A stretch of DNA of 29,073 bases, from IMG/VR virus record IMGVR_UViG_3300031963_000696, positions 1 through 29,073 of that record; one strand, given 5' to 3'. Below, one piece after another: positions 16,366-23,745 of this stretch. The position numbers and the translations under genes were made by a program. The notes beneath the pieces are model-generated. The model ran no database searches. It saw only the letters and a program-made list of their open reading frames with translations, and was not told the origin of the DNA. Source of the DNA: a virus. The stretch's first letter is position 1. Every line of letters starts with the position of its first letter.

Positions 16366-17019
16366 TGTTTTAAAACATATAAAGTGTCTATAAAATTTAA
16401 ATTTTAAAAATAAAAAACATAAATCTAAAAAAGATATTTTATATTTTAATAAAATCTTAAAAAAATCAAAAACTGATATGTTTTTATCATTTTTATCTGT
16501 TATATGAAAATGATAAACATAAACTACATATTTTTCGTTATCTTTTTTAGGTAAAAAATAAAAAATATTTTCTTTTTTATTATTAGTATAATATATCCAA
16601 TAAAATGTGGTTTTTTTATTTGTTATACACCATTTAGTATTTTTACCGTATTTTGCACATGCTTCATAAGTTTTAGGTGTTAAAACTGTTATTAAATCGT
16701 TTTCATATATTTTTGTGATTTGTTTAAATTTTTTTTGTTGTTCATATTTTTTATCAAGATTATATATAAAATCTTGAAATTCCTTTGAAGTTTTTTTTAA
16801 CCAAAAAGATATATCGTTTTGTGGACTTTTTATAATTTTTTTATTTACATAAAACAAAAATTTATTTAATTCGTATTTTGTTTCATTTTCAATATCTATT
16901 AGTAATTCAGCATTATTAATATATTTTATTTTGGATTGAAGCAACGTTTCGTATAGTTTATTGAACATAAAAGAACCAAATTTGGTTTTAAATGTTTTTT
17001 CTTCTAAATTAAACTGCAT
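16345..17019 (-). CDS. Unknown protein with YGKNTKWC motif, reversed inside lysis cassette
   Basis: The 224-residue product contains V-L-T-P-K-T-Y-E-A-C-A-K-Y-G-K-N-T-K-W-C (112-131). The YGxxTKWC block recurs, to my recollection, in proteins of many large phages, but I know of no established function. Ahead of it lies a Lys/Asn-rich helical region; after it come aromatic strands (F-Y-W-I-Y-Y, V-V-Y-V-Y-H-F-H) and a hydrophobic, Phe-rich C-terminus. It is encoded against the flanking lysis-like genes. It is divergent from the holin-like gene, sharing a palindromic late promoter, and convergent with the coiled-coil gene. Confidence 0.6.
   Translation of the reverse strand: MQFNLEEKTFKTKFGSFMFNKLYETLLQSKIKYINNAELLIDIENETKYELNKFLFYVNKKIIKSPQNDISFWLKKTSKEFQDFIYNLDKKYEQQKKFKQITKIYENDLITVLTPKTYEACAKYGKNTKWCITNKKTTFYWIYYTNNKKENIFYFLPKKDNEKYVVYVYHFHITDKNDKNISVFDFFKILLKYKISFLDLCFLFLKFKFYRHFICFKTSQYQPN
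16974..16987 (-). repeat. 14-bp perfect palindrome near start of the YGKNTKWC gene
   Basis: AACCAAATTTGGTT is its own reverse complement and lies about 33-46 nt inside the coding region. Confidence 0.6.
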
Positions 17020-17025
17020 AAATAA

Positions 17026-17039
17026 TATAAATATTTATA
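17026..17039. promoter_or_regulatory. Palindromic bidirectional late promoter TATAAATATTTATA
   Basis: This 14-bp sequence is a perfect palindrome and contains an exact TATAAATA on each strand (plus 17026-17033, minus 17032-17039). The plus copy ends 5 nt before the ATG of the holin-like gene at 17039. The minus copy ends 12 nt before the ATG of the divergent gene at 17019. It could therefore fire late transcription in both directions, although the two boxes overlap and would compete. Confidence 0.6.
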
Positions 17040-17461
17040 TGTTTGGTAAAATTTTACAAAATGTTAAAAATTTAACTTGGTTTTTACACTCTGGAGTTGC
17101 TCCAAAAAACGTTCCAGATAGATATAAACGAAATTTAGAAGATATAAATCACATGGCATCAAAGAAATTTGCTATGACTATGGTTGCTATATCTATAATT
17201 GCGTTTATGTATTTTACTTCGGTTGCTATTTTATTTCTTTTTAAAGGAGAGCCTCATGTATCAGCATTAGTTAATATGTACAAAGATATGATTATCTCTG
17301 TAGCATCTATAGCGGCTACTTTGGTCGGTATACAAGGATTGGTTGATTGGAAACACAATTCATCATCAAATGTTGAATTAAGCTCTGAGTATATTAAAGA
17401 AGAAATAGTAGAAACATTAACAAATAACACAAAAGAAGATGATTATGAAACCACCATCTGA
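17039..17461 (+). CDS. Holin-like membrane protein
   Basis: The 140-residue product has two hydrophobic segments (about 44-68 and 84-101), a charged linker between them and an acidic, polar tail. It lies directly before the endolysin gene, with overlapping ends, which is the usual place of a holin that opens the inner membrane. The ATG at 17039 is chosen over an in-frame ATG at 16961. The upstream part would be antisense to the divergent gene, and a TATAAATA box ends 5 nt before 17039. The holin role is inferred from topology and context. Confidence 0.6.
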   Translation: MFGKILQNVKNLTWFLHSGVAPKNVPDRYKRNLEDINHMASKKFAMTMVAISIIAFMYFTSVAILFLFKGEPHVSALVNMYKDMIISVASIAATLVGIQGLVDWKHNSSSNVELSSEYIKEEIVETLTNNTKEDDYETTI

Positions 17462-18056
17462 AAAAGCATTAGAACTACTACTCAAACATGAAGTAGGAGG
17501 AGGTAAGAACTACTATGAAAAATATCTATCTGGTTTTACATGGCCGGGTGGTGCAAGTGGACCCACTATTGCTATAGGAATTGATTGCGCTTATTACACA
17601 AAAAAAGAATTAGAAGATATTTTTCATTTTTTAGATTCTAAATCAATACAAATAATTCAAAATGCATCAGGAAAAAAAGGAATTTCTGGAAAAGAATATA
17701 CAAAGATATTAGCAAAATCAAAAATTAAAGTATCTTGGGAACAAGCATTAGAGATTTTCAATAAGATAACATGGCCTAAGTTTTCTAAAATGGCGGAAAC
17801 AATATATCCAGATTTAAATACATTATGCGATGATGCTTATGGGGCTATAGTATCTTTAGTTTTTAATAGAGGAACTAGTTTAAAAGGAGATTCTAGACTG
17901 GAAATGAGAAATATAAAAGATTTCATAAGTAAAAAAGATTATAAATCTATAGCTAATGAAATAAGAAAAATGAAACGTTTATGGTTAGGTAAAAACTTAG
18001 ACGGATTGATCAGAAGAAGAGAAGACGAAGCTATTTTAGTTGAAAGTTGTTCATGA
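17439..18056 (+). CDS. Endolysin, pesticin/GH24-like muramidase
   Basis: This enzyme should cleave the glycan strand of host peptidoglycan at the end of infection. In the 205-residue protein, H-E18-V-G-G-G is followed by W-P-G-G-A-S-G-P-T43-I-A-I-G-I-D49-C. The Glu/Thr/Asp order and the Thr-to-Asp spacing of six match the catalytic triad I recall for pesticin. Later come A-I-V-S-L-V-F-N-R-G (136-145) and R-K-M-K-R-L-W...G-L-I-R-R-R-E-D-E-A (176-198), typical of this lysozyme group. It has no signal peptide, so release through a holin is expected. A second ATG at 17445 would shorten it by two residues. Confidence 0.8.
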   Translation: MIMKPPSEKALELLLKHEVGGGKNYYEKYLSGFTWPGGASGPTIAIGIDCAYYTKKELEDIFHFLDSKSIQIIQNASGKKGISGKEYTKILAKSKIKVSWEQALEIFNKITWPKFSKMAETIYPDLNTLCDDAYGAIVSLVFNRGTSLKGDSRLEMRNIKDFISKKDYKSIANEIRKMKRLWLGKNLDGLIRRREDEAILVESCS

Positions 18057-18238
18057 TACAAAAATTTAGAGATCCAAATATTATTAATTTAGAAGATCAA
18101 GTATATTCTAAATTAAAAGAATTATATAAAGACGATATAGAACCAACTATAATAAAAAATAAAACAAAGTTTGTTTCATTTGAAGATGCTATCAAAGAAT
18201 TAGCAGAAATAAAAAAAAATTCTATTAAATTATTTTAA
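18053..18238 (+). CDS. Unknown 61-residue protein after the endolysin
   Basis: The ATG at 18053 overlaps the endolysin stop (ATGA), indicating coupled translation. The product is Lys/Glu-rich and helical (L-E-D-Q-V-Y-S-K-L-K-E-L-Y-K), with no signal or membrane segment. It contains a long inverted repeat at 18084-18116. The function is unknown. Confidence 0.5.
   Translation: MIQKFRDPNIINLEDQVYSKLKELYKDDIEPTIIKNKTKFVSFEDAIKELAEIKKNSIKLF
18084..18116 (+). repeat. Perfect inverted repeat, 11-bp arms, 11-nt loop
   Basis: The arms TTAATTTAGAA and TTCTAAATTAA are exact reverse complements. The repeat begins 31 nt inside the small gene after the endolysin. Confidence 0.65.
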
Positions 18239-18356
18239 TATATTAAGTGTATTATAGTATATTAATCTATTTAAATATTAAAATTAAGATCAAATACTAA
18301 AATTAAAACAACCACATTAATATCTTATTGCTGATTAATTCCAAAGTCAAGTGTTT
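18239..18356. other. 118-bp AT-rich gap between convergent genes
   Basis: This is the longest gap without a gene in the window. It lies between the ends of the plus-strand lysis-like cassette and the minus-strand gene at 18357. I see no convincing stem-loop with a T-run, no promoter box next to a gene, and no tRNA-like fold. Confidence 0.5.
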
Positions 18357-18839
18357 TTATTTTATTTTTTTTAATAAAACTTGAAGTGCTTCCTCTTCTT
18401 CACCGGAAGGGATTAAACAAGGTATATCGAAGAAACTACCTTTTTTATGTTTAAAATTTAACGCATTATGTTTATTTTCAATAAAATTAGGTAAATTTTT
18501 CTTACAAAGTTTTTTAGTTATTTCAATAAACTTATTAGTATCATCAAAATAAGCAGTCCATTCATAAAAACTAGAATTTATATTAAAAAAACATAAAACA
18601 TCACAATTTATTTTGTTTGAATGGTTCAAAACCTTTTGAACATCATTTTTAATTTTGTTTTCTAAGAATGATTTTACCATTTTAGTTTTAAAAATCACTT
18701 TCCCATCTTTAAACAAAGACCAATTATAAAGATAATCTACTGTTTCAGCTCCTAACTGCTGAATATACTCGTATATATCAAAAATTATTATGTTTTCTTT
18801 TATATAGAAAGAAAAATAAACTCTATCGTTCAATTTCAC
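18357..18839 (-). CDS. Unknown 160-residue protein (GTG start)
   Basis: No family is recognised. The protein is strand-rich at the N-terminus (R-V-Y-F-S-F-Y, I-I-I-F-D-I-Y-E-Y-I), has a Lys-rich helical middle and ends E-E-E-E-A-L-Q-V-L-L-K-K-I. The frame opens at a GTG at 18839, with an in-frame stop a short way upstream and no in-frame ATG before it, so GTG is the most likely start. It is the last gene of a three-gene minus-strand block. Confidence 0.5.
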   Translation of the reverse strand: MKLNDRVYFSFYIKENIIIFDIYEYIQQLGAETVDYLYNWSLFKDGKVIFKTKMVKSFLENKIKNDVQKVLNHSNKINCDVLCFFNINSSFYEWTAYFDDTNKFIEITKKLCKKNLPNFIENKHNALNFKHKKGSFFDIPCLIPSGEEEEALQVLLKKIK

Positions 18840-18862
18840 ATTACGATTATAATACTTTTATA

Positions 18863-19288
18863 TTAAAATTCAATACCTATAAATGTTTTTGGTGGAGAAC
18901 CAATTCTAACATTTATTATTCCATTATAATAGTCTTCTTTAAGAAGAACATTTTTTTCTAATTGCATTTTACATTCAAAATACGCTAACTCCCATTTACA
19001 ACTACACGTTTTTAAAATGGTAAACGTAAAATTTTCTTTACCATACTTCTTAATGTCCTCATTTAGATCGTTAGAAGACCCTGTGTATGTTTTCCAGTCC
19101 GATTCTTTGAAATCTATCCGACATCTCTTTTTACCCTTTAACGGCTTTCTTCTTATTTTTGATTTTATTTGTTTTTTACCGATATACTTTTTATTTGTAA
19201 TGTTATTTTTTATTTCGTATATAAAACCAAATGTTTCTTCATTAACATGAACGTTTTCACTTAAAACCCAATGTCCAAAATCATTCAT
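18863..19288 (-). CDS. GIY-YIG family nuclease
   Basis: The GIY-YIG fold cuts DNA and is common in phage homing endonucleases. The 141-residue protein has F-G21-F-I-Y24-E-I, then K-K-Y35-I-G37-K-K, forming the core motif. It goes on with W-K-T-Y-T-G-S-S-N-D-L, K-Y-G-K-E-N-F (81-87), the expected catalytic Glu E105 in Y-F-E-C, and Y-Y-N122. It has no evident extra DNA-binding domain, so it may be a stand-alone nuclease. It could be a mobile homing gene or a phage nuclease used in host DNA breakdown or repair; I cannot decide. The start overlaps the upstream stop (ATGA). Confidence 0.78.
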   Translation of the reverse strand: MNDFGHWVLSENVHVNEETFGFIYEIKNNITNKKYIGKKQIKSKIRRKPLKGKKRCRIDFKESDWKTYTGSSNDLNEDIKKYGKENFTFTILKTCSCKWELAYFECKMQLEKNVLLKEDYYNGIINVRIGSPPKTFIGIEF

Positions 19289-19494
19289 AAAGATCTTCTT
19301 TGTAAATTTCTTCTTATTATTTTTATTTTTTTCTTCTTTTTCTTTTTAGGAGATCCAGATATAGCCATTGCCATTTTTATATTAGGATCTGTTACTACAT
19401 TACCTGTTGCTTCTCCTCCACTCATGAGAGCATCACCAACAGAATTCATGTTTTCTAAAATATTATTAACTAAACGTTGAAAATTGTTAAACAT
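19285..19494 (-). CDS. Small basic protein with seven-lysine run
   Basis: This 69-residue protein is not recognised. The N-terminus is helical (F-Q-R-L-V-N-N-I-L-E-N), followed by G-D-A-L-M-S-G-G-E-A-T-G-N and D-P-N-I-K-M-A-M-A-I-S. It ends in a strongly basic tail with seven Lys in a row and R-R-N-L-Q-R-R. The tail could bind nucleic acid. The gene is coupled to the GIY-YIG gene by ATGA. The lysine run is encoded by an A-rich tract (pyrimidine tract on the plus strand around 19317-19349), which might allow slippage. Confidence 0.5.
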   Translation of the reverse strand: MFNNFQRLVNNILENMNSVGDALMSGGEATGNVVTDPNIKMAMAISGSPKKKKKKKIKIIRRNLQRRSL

Positions 19495-19517
19495 ATGTTA
19501 TGCTATTTTATATATTT

Positions 19518-19916
19518 ATGGATGTTATATCAAAATATAACGAAGAATTATTAGAAGATTTAAAACTGGATCAATTGAATATTTTAGATAAACAATTGAT
19601 GCTTCCTGCTTTAAAGCATAAATGGGTGTCTCGTTTAATACTAACAAAAAAACAAAAAAACGACTTAGAAAAGAAAAAGAAGTCTCTTAAAGACGAAGTT
19701 TTAAAAAAAATAGAAGAAGATGGATTACCAAATGGTGTTCCTAAAGTCGCTTTAAAAACAAAAGTAGATAACACAAAAACTATTATAGATATAAATCTAA
19801 CTATAGAAGAATGTGAGTTAGTAATAGAGTATTTGGAAAAGGTGGAAAAAATTTTAAGTTCCATGACTTATGATATAACAAATTCTACAAAACTTTTATC
19901 AATGGAACTATCATGA
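19518..19916 (+). CDS. uvsY: UvsY-like recombination mediator
   Basis: T4 UvsY helps load the UvsX recombinase onto single-stranded DNA. The 132-residue product (UvsY is 137) has E-E-L-L-E-D-L-K-L-D (residues 8-17), L-P-A-L-K-H-K-W-V (29-37), a charged helical centre, and a long C-terminal helix (E-Y-L-E-K-V-E-K-I-L-S-S-M-T-Y-D-I). This is the general UvsY layout. It directly precedes uvsW with ATGA overlap, as these two genes lie close in T4-like phages. The ATG at 19518 is preferred; one at 19500 would add six residues and crowd the divergent gene. Similarity is judged by pattern only. Confidence 0.6.
   Translation: MDVISKYNEELLEDLKLDQLNILDKQLMLPALKHKWVSRLILTKKQKNDLEKKKKSLKDEVLKKIEEDGLPNGVPKVALKTKVDNTKTIIDINLTIEECELVIEYLEKVEKILSSMTYDITNSTKLLSMELS
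19524..19541 (+). repeat. 7-bp perfect hairpin with CAAA tetraloop in uvsY start
   Basis: GTTATAT and ATATAAC pair exactly around CAAA, beginning 6 nt after the start codon of uvsY. Confidence 0.5.
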
Positions 19917-21331
19917 TAACGGTAAAACTATCTCAAAATAAAAAACAAGCACAATTATTATCAACAGATAATGATGATTTCTGTTTAATTAGAGAAAATT
20001 TTTCAATACCATTCAAATCTTTTTCAAAAAATAAAAAGTTTTTCCCTCAACGTAAGTATGCTATCACGCCATCTGGAAAATTTGATATAGGTTTAATATC
20101 AGAAATTAAAAATTTCATGGAACTTAATCAAATTCCATATGAAATAGACGAAGAAACAAAAAAATGTTTTGAAATAGGATTTAAAGATCCAATTATAAAA
20201 CAATATTCGTTATCCTATAGAGATCATCAACAGAAATCTATAAAAAACGCATTGGTAAAGGGTAGAGGAGTTGTTGTAATTCCTACTGCCGGTGGAAAAA
20301 CTCTCATAATGTGCTCAATTATAGAAAGTTTAAGACAAAATTTAAATGATCTTAACGCAAAATCACTTGTTATAGTACCTTCAATTCAATTAGTAGAGCA
20401 AACTGCTAAAGATTTTGAAGATTATGGCATGAAAAATATTACTAAATGGTCGGGAAACAACAAACCAGACCCAAACGCAACCACTATAATAGCTGGAATG
20501 CAAATATTATTATCAGATAAAACAGATTTGTCGTTTTTATCTGACGTTAAGATTTTTTTAAACGATGAATGTCATGGAACTAAAAAAGCAAACGAAATAA
20601 ACAACGTTTTTAACTTTTTAAATACAAACTATAGATTTGGATTTACAGGAACGATGCCACCATGTAAATTAGATTGTTGGAATATAATTGGCAAACTGGG
20701 ACCAATAGTATACGAAGAAAAAACAGATGATTTGAAACAAAAAAAATATATTTCAAATTTTAAAGTTTTTATTTTGAAAATAAATCACAACCCAGTTCCT
20801 AAATTTCCAATAGATATAAACAATCCTACTGATTCTTATAACAAAGAGTTGGAGTTTTTAATACATAACGATAAAAGAAACGAAACGATTTGCAATTTAG
20901 CTAATAAATTAAAAAATAATACTATTATAATGGTTGATAGAATAGATCATGGTATAAATTTAAGCTCTAAACTAGAGAAAACAACGACCAGACCATTTTA
21001 TTTTATACGCGGCTCTACTGATATTGAAGAAAGAGAAAAAATCAGGTCTTTAATGGAAGAAAGAAACGATATAATCGTTATAGCAGTATCAAAAATATTC
21101 AGCACCGGTATTAACATACCTAATTTACATAACATAATCTTTGCAACAGCAGGAAAAGCTAAAATAAAGATCATGCAATCCATAGGAAGAGCATTAAGGT
21201 TGCATCCAACTAAAACTATGGCGTATATTTTTGACATATCAGATAATACTAGATATGGAACAAAACATTTAGAAGAAAGAGAACAACTTTATTTAACAGA
21301 AAATTATAATTATGAGAAAAAAGAAATATAA
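19913..21331 (+). CDS. uvsW: UvsW recombination DNA helicase
   Basis: UvsW is a superfamily 2 helicase that unwinds R-loops and branched DNA and helps switch T4 from origin- to recombination-dependent replication. The 472-residue protein has a Q-containing segment before the core (R-D-H-Q-Q, 103-107), Walker A P-T-A-G-G-K-T-L (124-131), DECH at 218-221, F-T-G-T-M (244-248), and motif VI Q-S-I-G-R-A-L-R (422-429). Length is close to T4 UvsW (about 500). It overlaps uvsY by 4 bp and the sigma factor gene by 20 bp, forming one operon. Confidence 0.92.
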   Translation: MITVKLSQNKKQAQLLSTDNDDFCLIRENFSIPFKSFSKNKKFFPQRKYAITPSGKFDIGLISEIKNFMELNQIPYEIDEETKKCFEIGFKDPIIKQYSLSYRDHQQKSIKNALVKGRGVVVIPTAGGKTLIMCSIIESLRQNLNDLNAKSLVIVPSIQLVEQTAKDFEDYGMKNITKWSGNNKPDPNATTIIAGMQILLSDKTDLSFLSDVKIFLNDECHGTKKANEINNVFNFLNTNYRFGFTGTMPPCKLDCWNIIGKLGPIVYEEKTDDLKQKKYISNFKVFILKINHNPVPKFPIDINNPTDSYNKELEFLIHNDKRNETICNLANKLKNNTIIMVDRIDHGINLSSKLEKTTTRPFYFIRGSTDIEEREKIRSLMEERNDIIVIAVSKIFSTGINIPNLHNIIFATAGKAKIKIMQSIGRALRLHPTKTMAYIFDISDNTRYGTKHLEEREQLYLTENYNYEKKEI

Positions 21332-21944
21332 AAAAGAAGAAGACTTCGGATACGAAGATTTAATCGAAGAAACCATACAAGACGAACCATTTAACGATCT
21401 TGACGATGAAGAAGACCGCTTTTCATTCATTGAGAGAGAAATCGAACCGGAAGTTGTAGATGAAGATGACTTGGAAGAAGAAATTGAAGAAGTAGTAGAA
21501 ACCGAAGTAGAAAAAAAGCAAAAAAAGAAGTCTCAAAAACAAAAATTTTATGTAGATCCAAAAGAATTTGACAAAGAGATAATGGACTACTATGGTAGTG
21601 GGAATATATCAAATAATTTAGCTGATATGATAAGTAAAATTTCTCATAAATTAAGTTATGCTAGTAATTTTATAAATTACAGCTACAGAGAAGAAATGGT
21701 TGGTGATGGAATAGTAAGAATGATGAAAGCTCTTTTAGCAAAAAAGTATGATCGAGAAAAAGCAAGCAATCCATTCTCTTATTTTACAAAAATAGCGTTT
21801 AACGCATTTAGAAATAGAATAAAAAAAGAAAAACATATTCACGAAACCCATGAAAAGTATCAAGAACAATTAAATTTGCTATCTTCTAATTATAATTTGA
21901 TAACTAAAAATAAAAATACTAAAATAAACAAAATAGATAGATGA
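21312..21944 (+). CDS. 55: Late transcription sigma factor (gp55-like) with acidic extension
   Basis: gp55 directs host RNA polymerase to TATAAATA late promoters. The 210-residue product carries the conserved core: S-Y-A-S-N-F-I-N-Y (115-123), D-G-I-V-R-M-M-K-A-L (132-141), and N-P-F-S-Y-F-T-K-I-A-F-N-A-F-R-N-R-I (153-170), as in gp55. Unlike T4 gp55 (185 residues), it has a very acidic N-terminal stretch (about 9-66), mostly Glu and Asp, then a Lys-rich bridge. The start overlaps uvsW by 20 bp. Exact late boxes in the same window support the role. Confidence 0.85.
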   Translation: MRKKKYKKEEDFGYEDLIEETIQDEPFNDLDDEEDRFSFIEREIEPEVVDEDDLEEEIEEVVETEVEKKQKKKSQKQKFYVDPKEFDKEIMDYYGSGNISNNLADMISKISHKLSYASNFINYSYREEMVGDGIVRMMKALLAKKYDREKASNPFSYFTKIAFNAFRNRIKKEKHIHETHEKYQEQLNLLSSNYNLITKNKNTKINKIDR

Positions 21945-22993
21945 GTTTTACTCTAAAAAATAAAAAAATTGGAATTTTTTCCGATATTCATATCGGATTA
22001 GGCCAAGATAGTTCATTAAATCATAAAATTGTTTTAGATTTCGCAAAATGGGCGTCAGAAACCTTTTTAAATAAAGGAATATCAGATATTATAATACCCG
22101 GTGATATATTTCATAATAGAAATGAAATTTCTGTTGAAACATTATCAATAGCAAAAGAATTTTTTGATTATTTTAATGATTTTAGAATTTTTATATCTAC
22201 CGGAAATCACGATTGTTTTTTAAAAAATAAAAGCGATATAAATTCTATATCAATATTGAATGGATGGCCTAATATTAATATTATAGATAAAAAAACAGAG
22301 ATTTTAACCTATAAAGATAAAAAAATATCACTAGTTCCTTGGGGAGTAGATGCAAATGATATACCTTTATCGGATATAATGTTTGGACATTTTGAAATAA
22401 CAACTTTTAACATGAATTCATATAAAATATGCGATCATGGGATGAAATCGGAGTCATTATTATCAAAATCTCCACTGATTATATCTGGACACTTTCACAC
22501 TAAGCAGTCTAGAAACTATAAAAACGGTAAAATTGTATATGTAGGTAGTCCATATCAACAAAATTTTGGAGATTGTAACGAAGATAGAGGGATTTACGCT
22601 CTAGATTTAGAAAATGAAGAGTTTGAATTCATAGAAAACTTAATATCTCCAAAATATTATAAAATATCAGCATCAAAATACATTAAAGACGAAAATTACA
22701 TTAAAGATGTTGATATAGTAAGCAATAATAACATCATAAGTTTAGTAATAGATGATAAACTTTCACCAGAAGACATTTTATCCATCAAAGACAAAATAAA
22801 TAAAACAAATCCACAGTCTATAAGGGTTGATTATGAAAATAACGATAAAGATTTTGATAAAAACGAAACGGATAATGAATACGACTCTTCAAACATACTA
22901 AAATCTATAGAAGATTTCATACAAACTCTAGATATAGACAATAAAAAAGAAGTTGAAGATTACTTAAAAGAATTATATAATAAATTAACATGA
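21941..22993 (+). CDS. 47: Mre11/SbcD-type nuclease subunit (gp47-like)
   Basis: gp47 with gp46 forms the recombination nuclease that processes DNA ends. The 350-residue protein has the calcineurin-like phosphoesterase motifs: F-S-D15-I-H17 (metal), P-G-D55-I-F-H, G-N89-H90-D, G-H150 and S-G-H184-F-H186. Length matches T4 gp47 (339). It overlaps the sigma factor gene by 4 bp (ATGA). Its usual partner gene 46 is not next to it; instead a glycan-gene operon begins within its stop codon. A hairpin (21980-21997) lies at the first metal motif. Confidence 0.93.
   Translation: MSFTLKNKKIGIFSDIHIGLGQDSSLNHKIVLDFAKWASETFLNKGISDIIIPGDIFHNRNEISVETLSIAKEFFDYFNDFRIFISTGNHDCFLKNKSDINSISILNGWPNINIIDKKTEILTYKDKKISLVPWGVDANDIPLSDIMFGHFEITTFNMNSYKICDHGMKSESLLSKSPLIISGHFHTKQSRNYKNGKIVYVGSPYQQNFGDCNEDRGIYALDLENEEFEFIENLISPKYYKISASKYIKDENYIKDVDIVSNNNIISLVIDDKLSPEDILSIKDKINKTNPQSIRVDYENNDKDFDKNETDNEYDSSNILKSIEDFIQTLDIDNKKEVEDYLKELYNKLT
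21980..21997 (+). repeat. 8-bp perfect inverted repeat near gene 47 start
   Basis: TCCGATAT and ATATCGGA are exact reverse complements around TC, 39 nt inside gene 47. The sequence encodes the conserved S-D-I-H-I-G motif, so coding constraint may explain part of it. Confidence 0.5.
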
Positions 22994-23745
22994 ATAATAA
23001 TGAAATTGGAATAGGAATATTAGATTTATACGATCAAGACAGTCTTGATCGTTGTTTGGAATCTTTAAATGAGTATAAAGATTCAATATTTGTTGCATCT
23101 TTGACGAATAATAAGATAAAAACAGAAAATTATATAAGATATTCATCGCAAACTCCATTAGCAACACTCAGAAATTATATAATATCTCAATTTAGAATTA
23201 AAAATTTGAAATATTATTTTATAATTCATTCAAATAACATTATTAAAAATAAAAACTTCGCAAATGACACGATAAAACTCGGAGAAACATTCGGAAGTTG
23301 GGTTATTTTTGGAAATGAAAGCAAAAAGCTCTCATTAGAAGATGAAAGTGGACTAGAATTAAACATTTCTACTAAATTAAACTCTGAATTTTTATTTACG
23401 ATAAGCGGAATTATTAAAAATAACGGATATTTTGATGAAAGATTCTTTAATGGTAAAGAATTAGACATTATAGACTATTTAATAAACTTAAAAACAAAAA
23501 AAGTATATCCACCAAACGGTTATCACCCAACTATACCTCAAAATTGGTTTGAAAAAACAAATTCACCCATAAATGCTATAGGATATAAAGATCTTCCAGC
23601 AGAAGATAAATCTCTACAGCTATCTTATGGATATTTTTATCATAAAAACAAATATATACCAAACCAAAACGAGCCACAACCAGCATCTTCGGATGAATTA
23701 TTAAGTGTTATGGAAGAAATTCAAAAAAATTATGCAAAAAAGTAA
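22990..23745 (+). CDS. Degenerate GT-A glycosyltransferase-like protein
   Basis: This 251-residue product aligns by eye with the next two genes: an opening strand I-G-I-G-I-L-D-L-Y, C-L-E-S-L near 22, P-L-A-T-L-R-N-Y-I-I (56-65), and Y-Y-F-I-I-H-S-N-N-I-I-K (75-86). In its neighbours the last motif reads E-D-D-I/M-I-I-K. Here the acidic DxD metal-binding residues are replaced by S-N-N, so sugar transfer by the usual mechanism is doubtful. It may be a binding or regulatory partner of the neighbouring transferases. The start overlaps the gene 47 stop by 4 bp. A perfect 21-bp near-palindrome lies 41 nt inside it. Confidence 0.55.
   Translation: MNNNEIGIGILDLYDQDSLDRCLESLNEYKDSIFVASLTNNKIKTENYIRYSSQTPLATLRNYIISQFRIKNLKYYFIIHSNNIIKNKNFANDTIKLGETFGSWVIFGNESKKLSLEDESGLELNISTKLNSEFLFTISGIIKNNGYFDERFFNGKELDIIDYLINLKTKKVYPPNGYHPTIPQNWFEKTNSPINAIGYKDLPAEDKSLQLSYGYFYHKNKYIPNQNEPQPASSDELLSVMEEIQKNYAKK
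23031..23051 (+). repeat. Perfect inverted repeat, 10-bp arms, 1-nt centre
   Basis: CGATCAAGAC and GTCTTGATCG flank a single A. Arms are half G/C in an AT-rich genome, which makes chance less likely. It lies at codons 14-20 of the first gene of the glycan operon. As DNA it is an operator-like dyad; as RNA it would need a loop of several bases opened from the centre. Confidence 0.75.

Noticed and set aside
16961-17038. Upstream start for the holin-like gene
   Set aside because: The added residues are antisense to the divergent gene and upstream of the TATAAATA box that ends 5 nt before 17039.
18239-18356. Possible tRNA, small RNA or terminator in the largest gap
   Set aside because: No cloverleaf, anticodon arm or stem followed by a T-run could be drawn.
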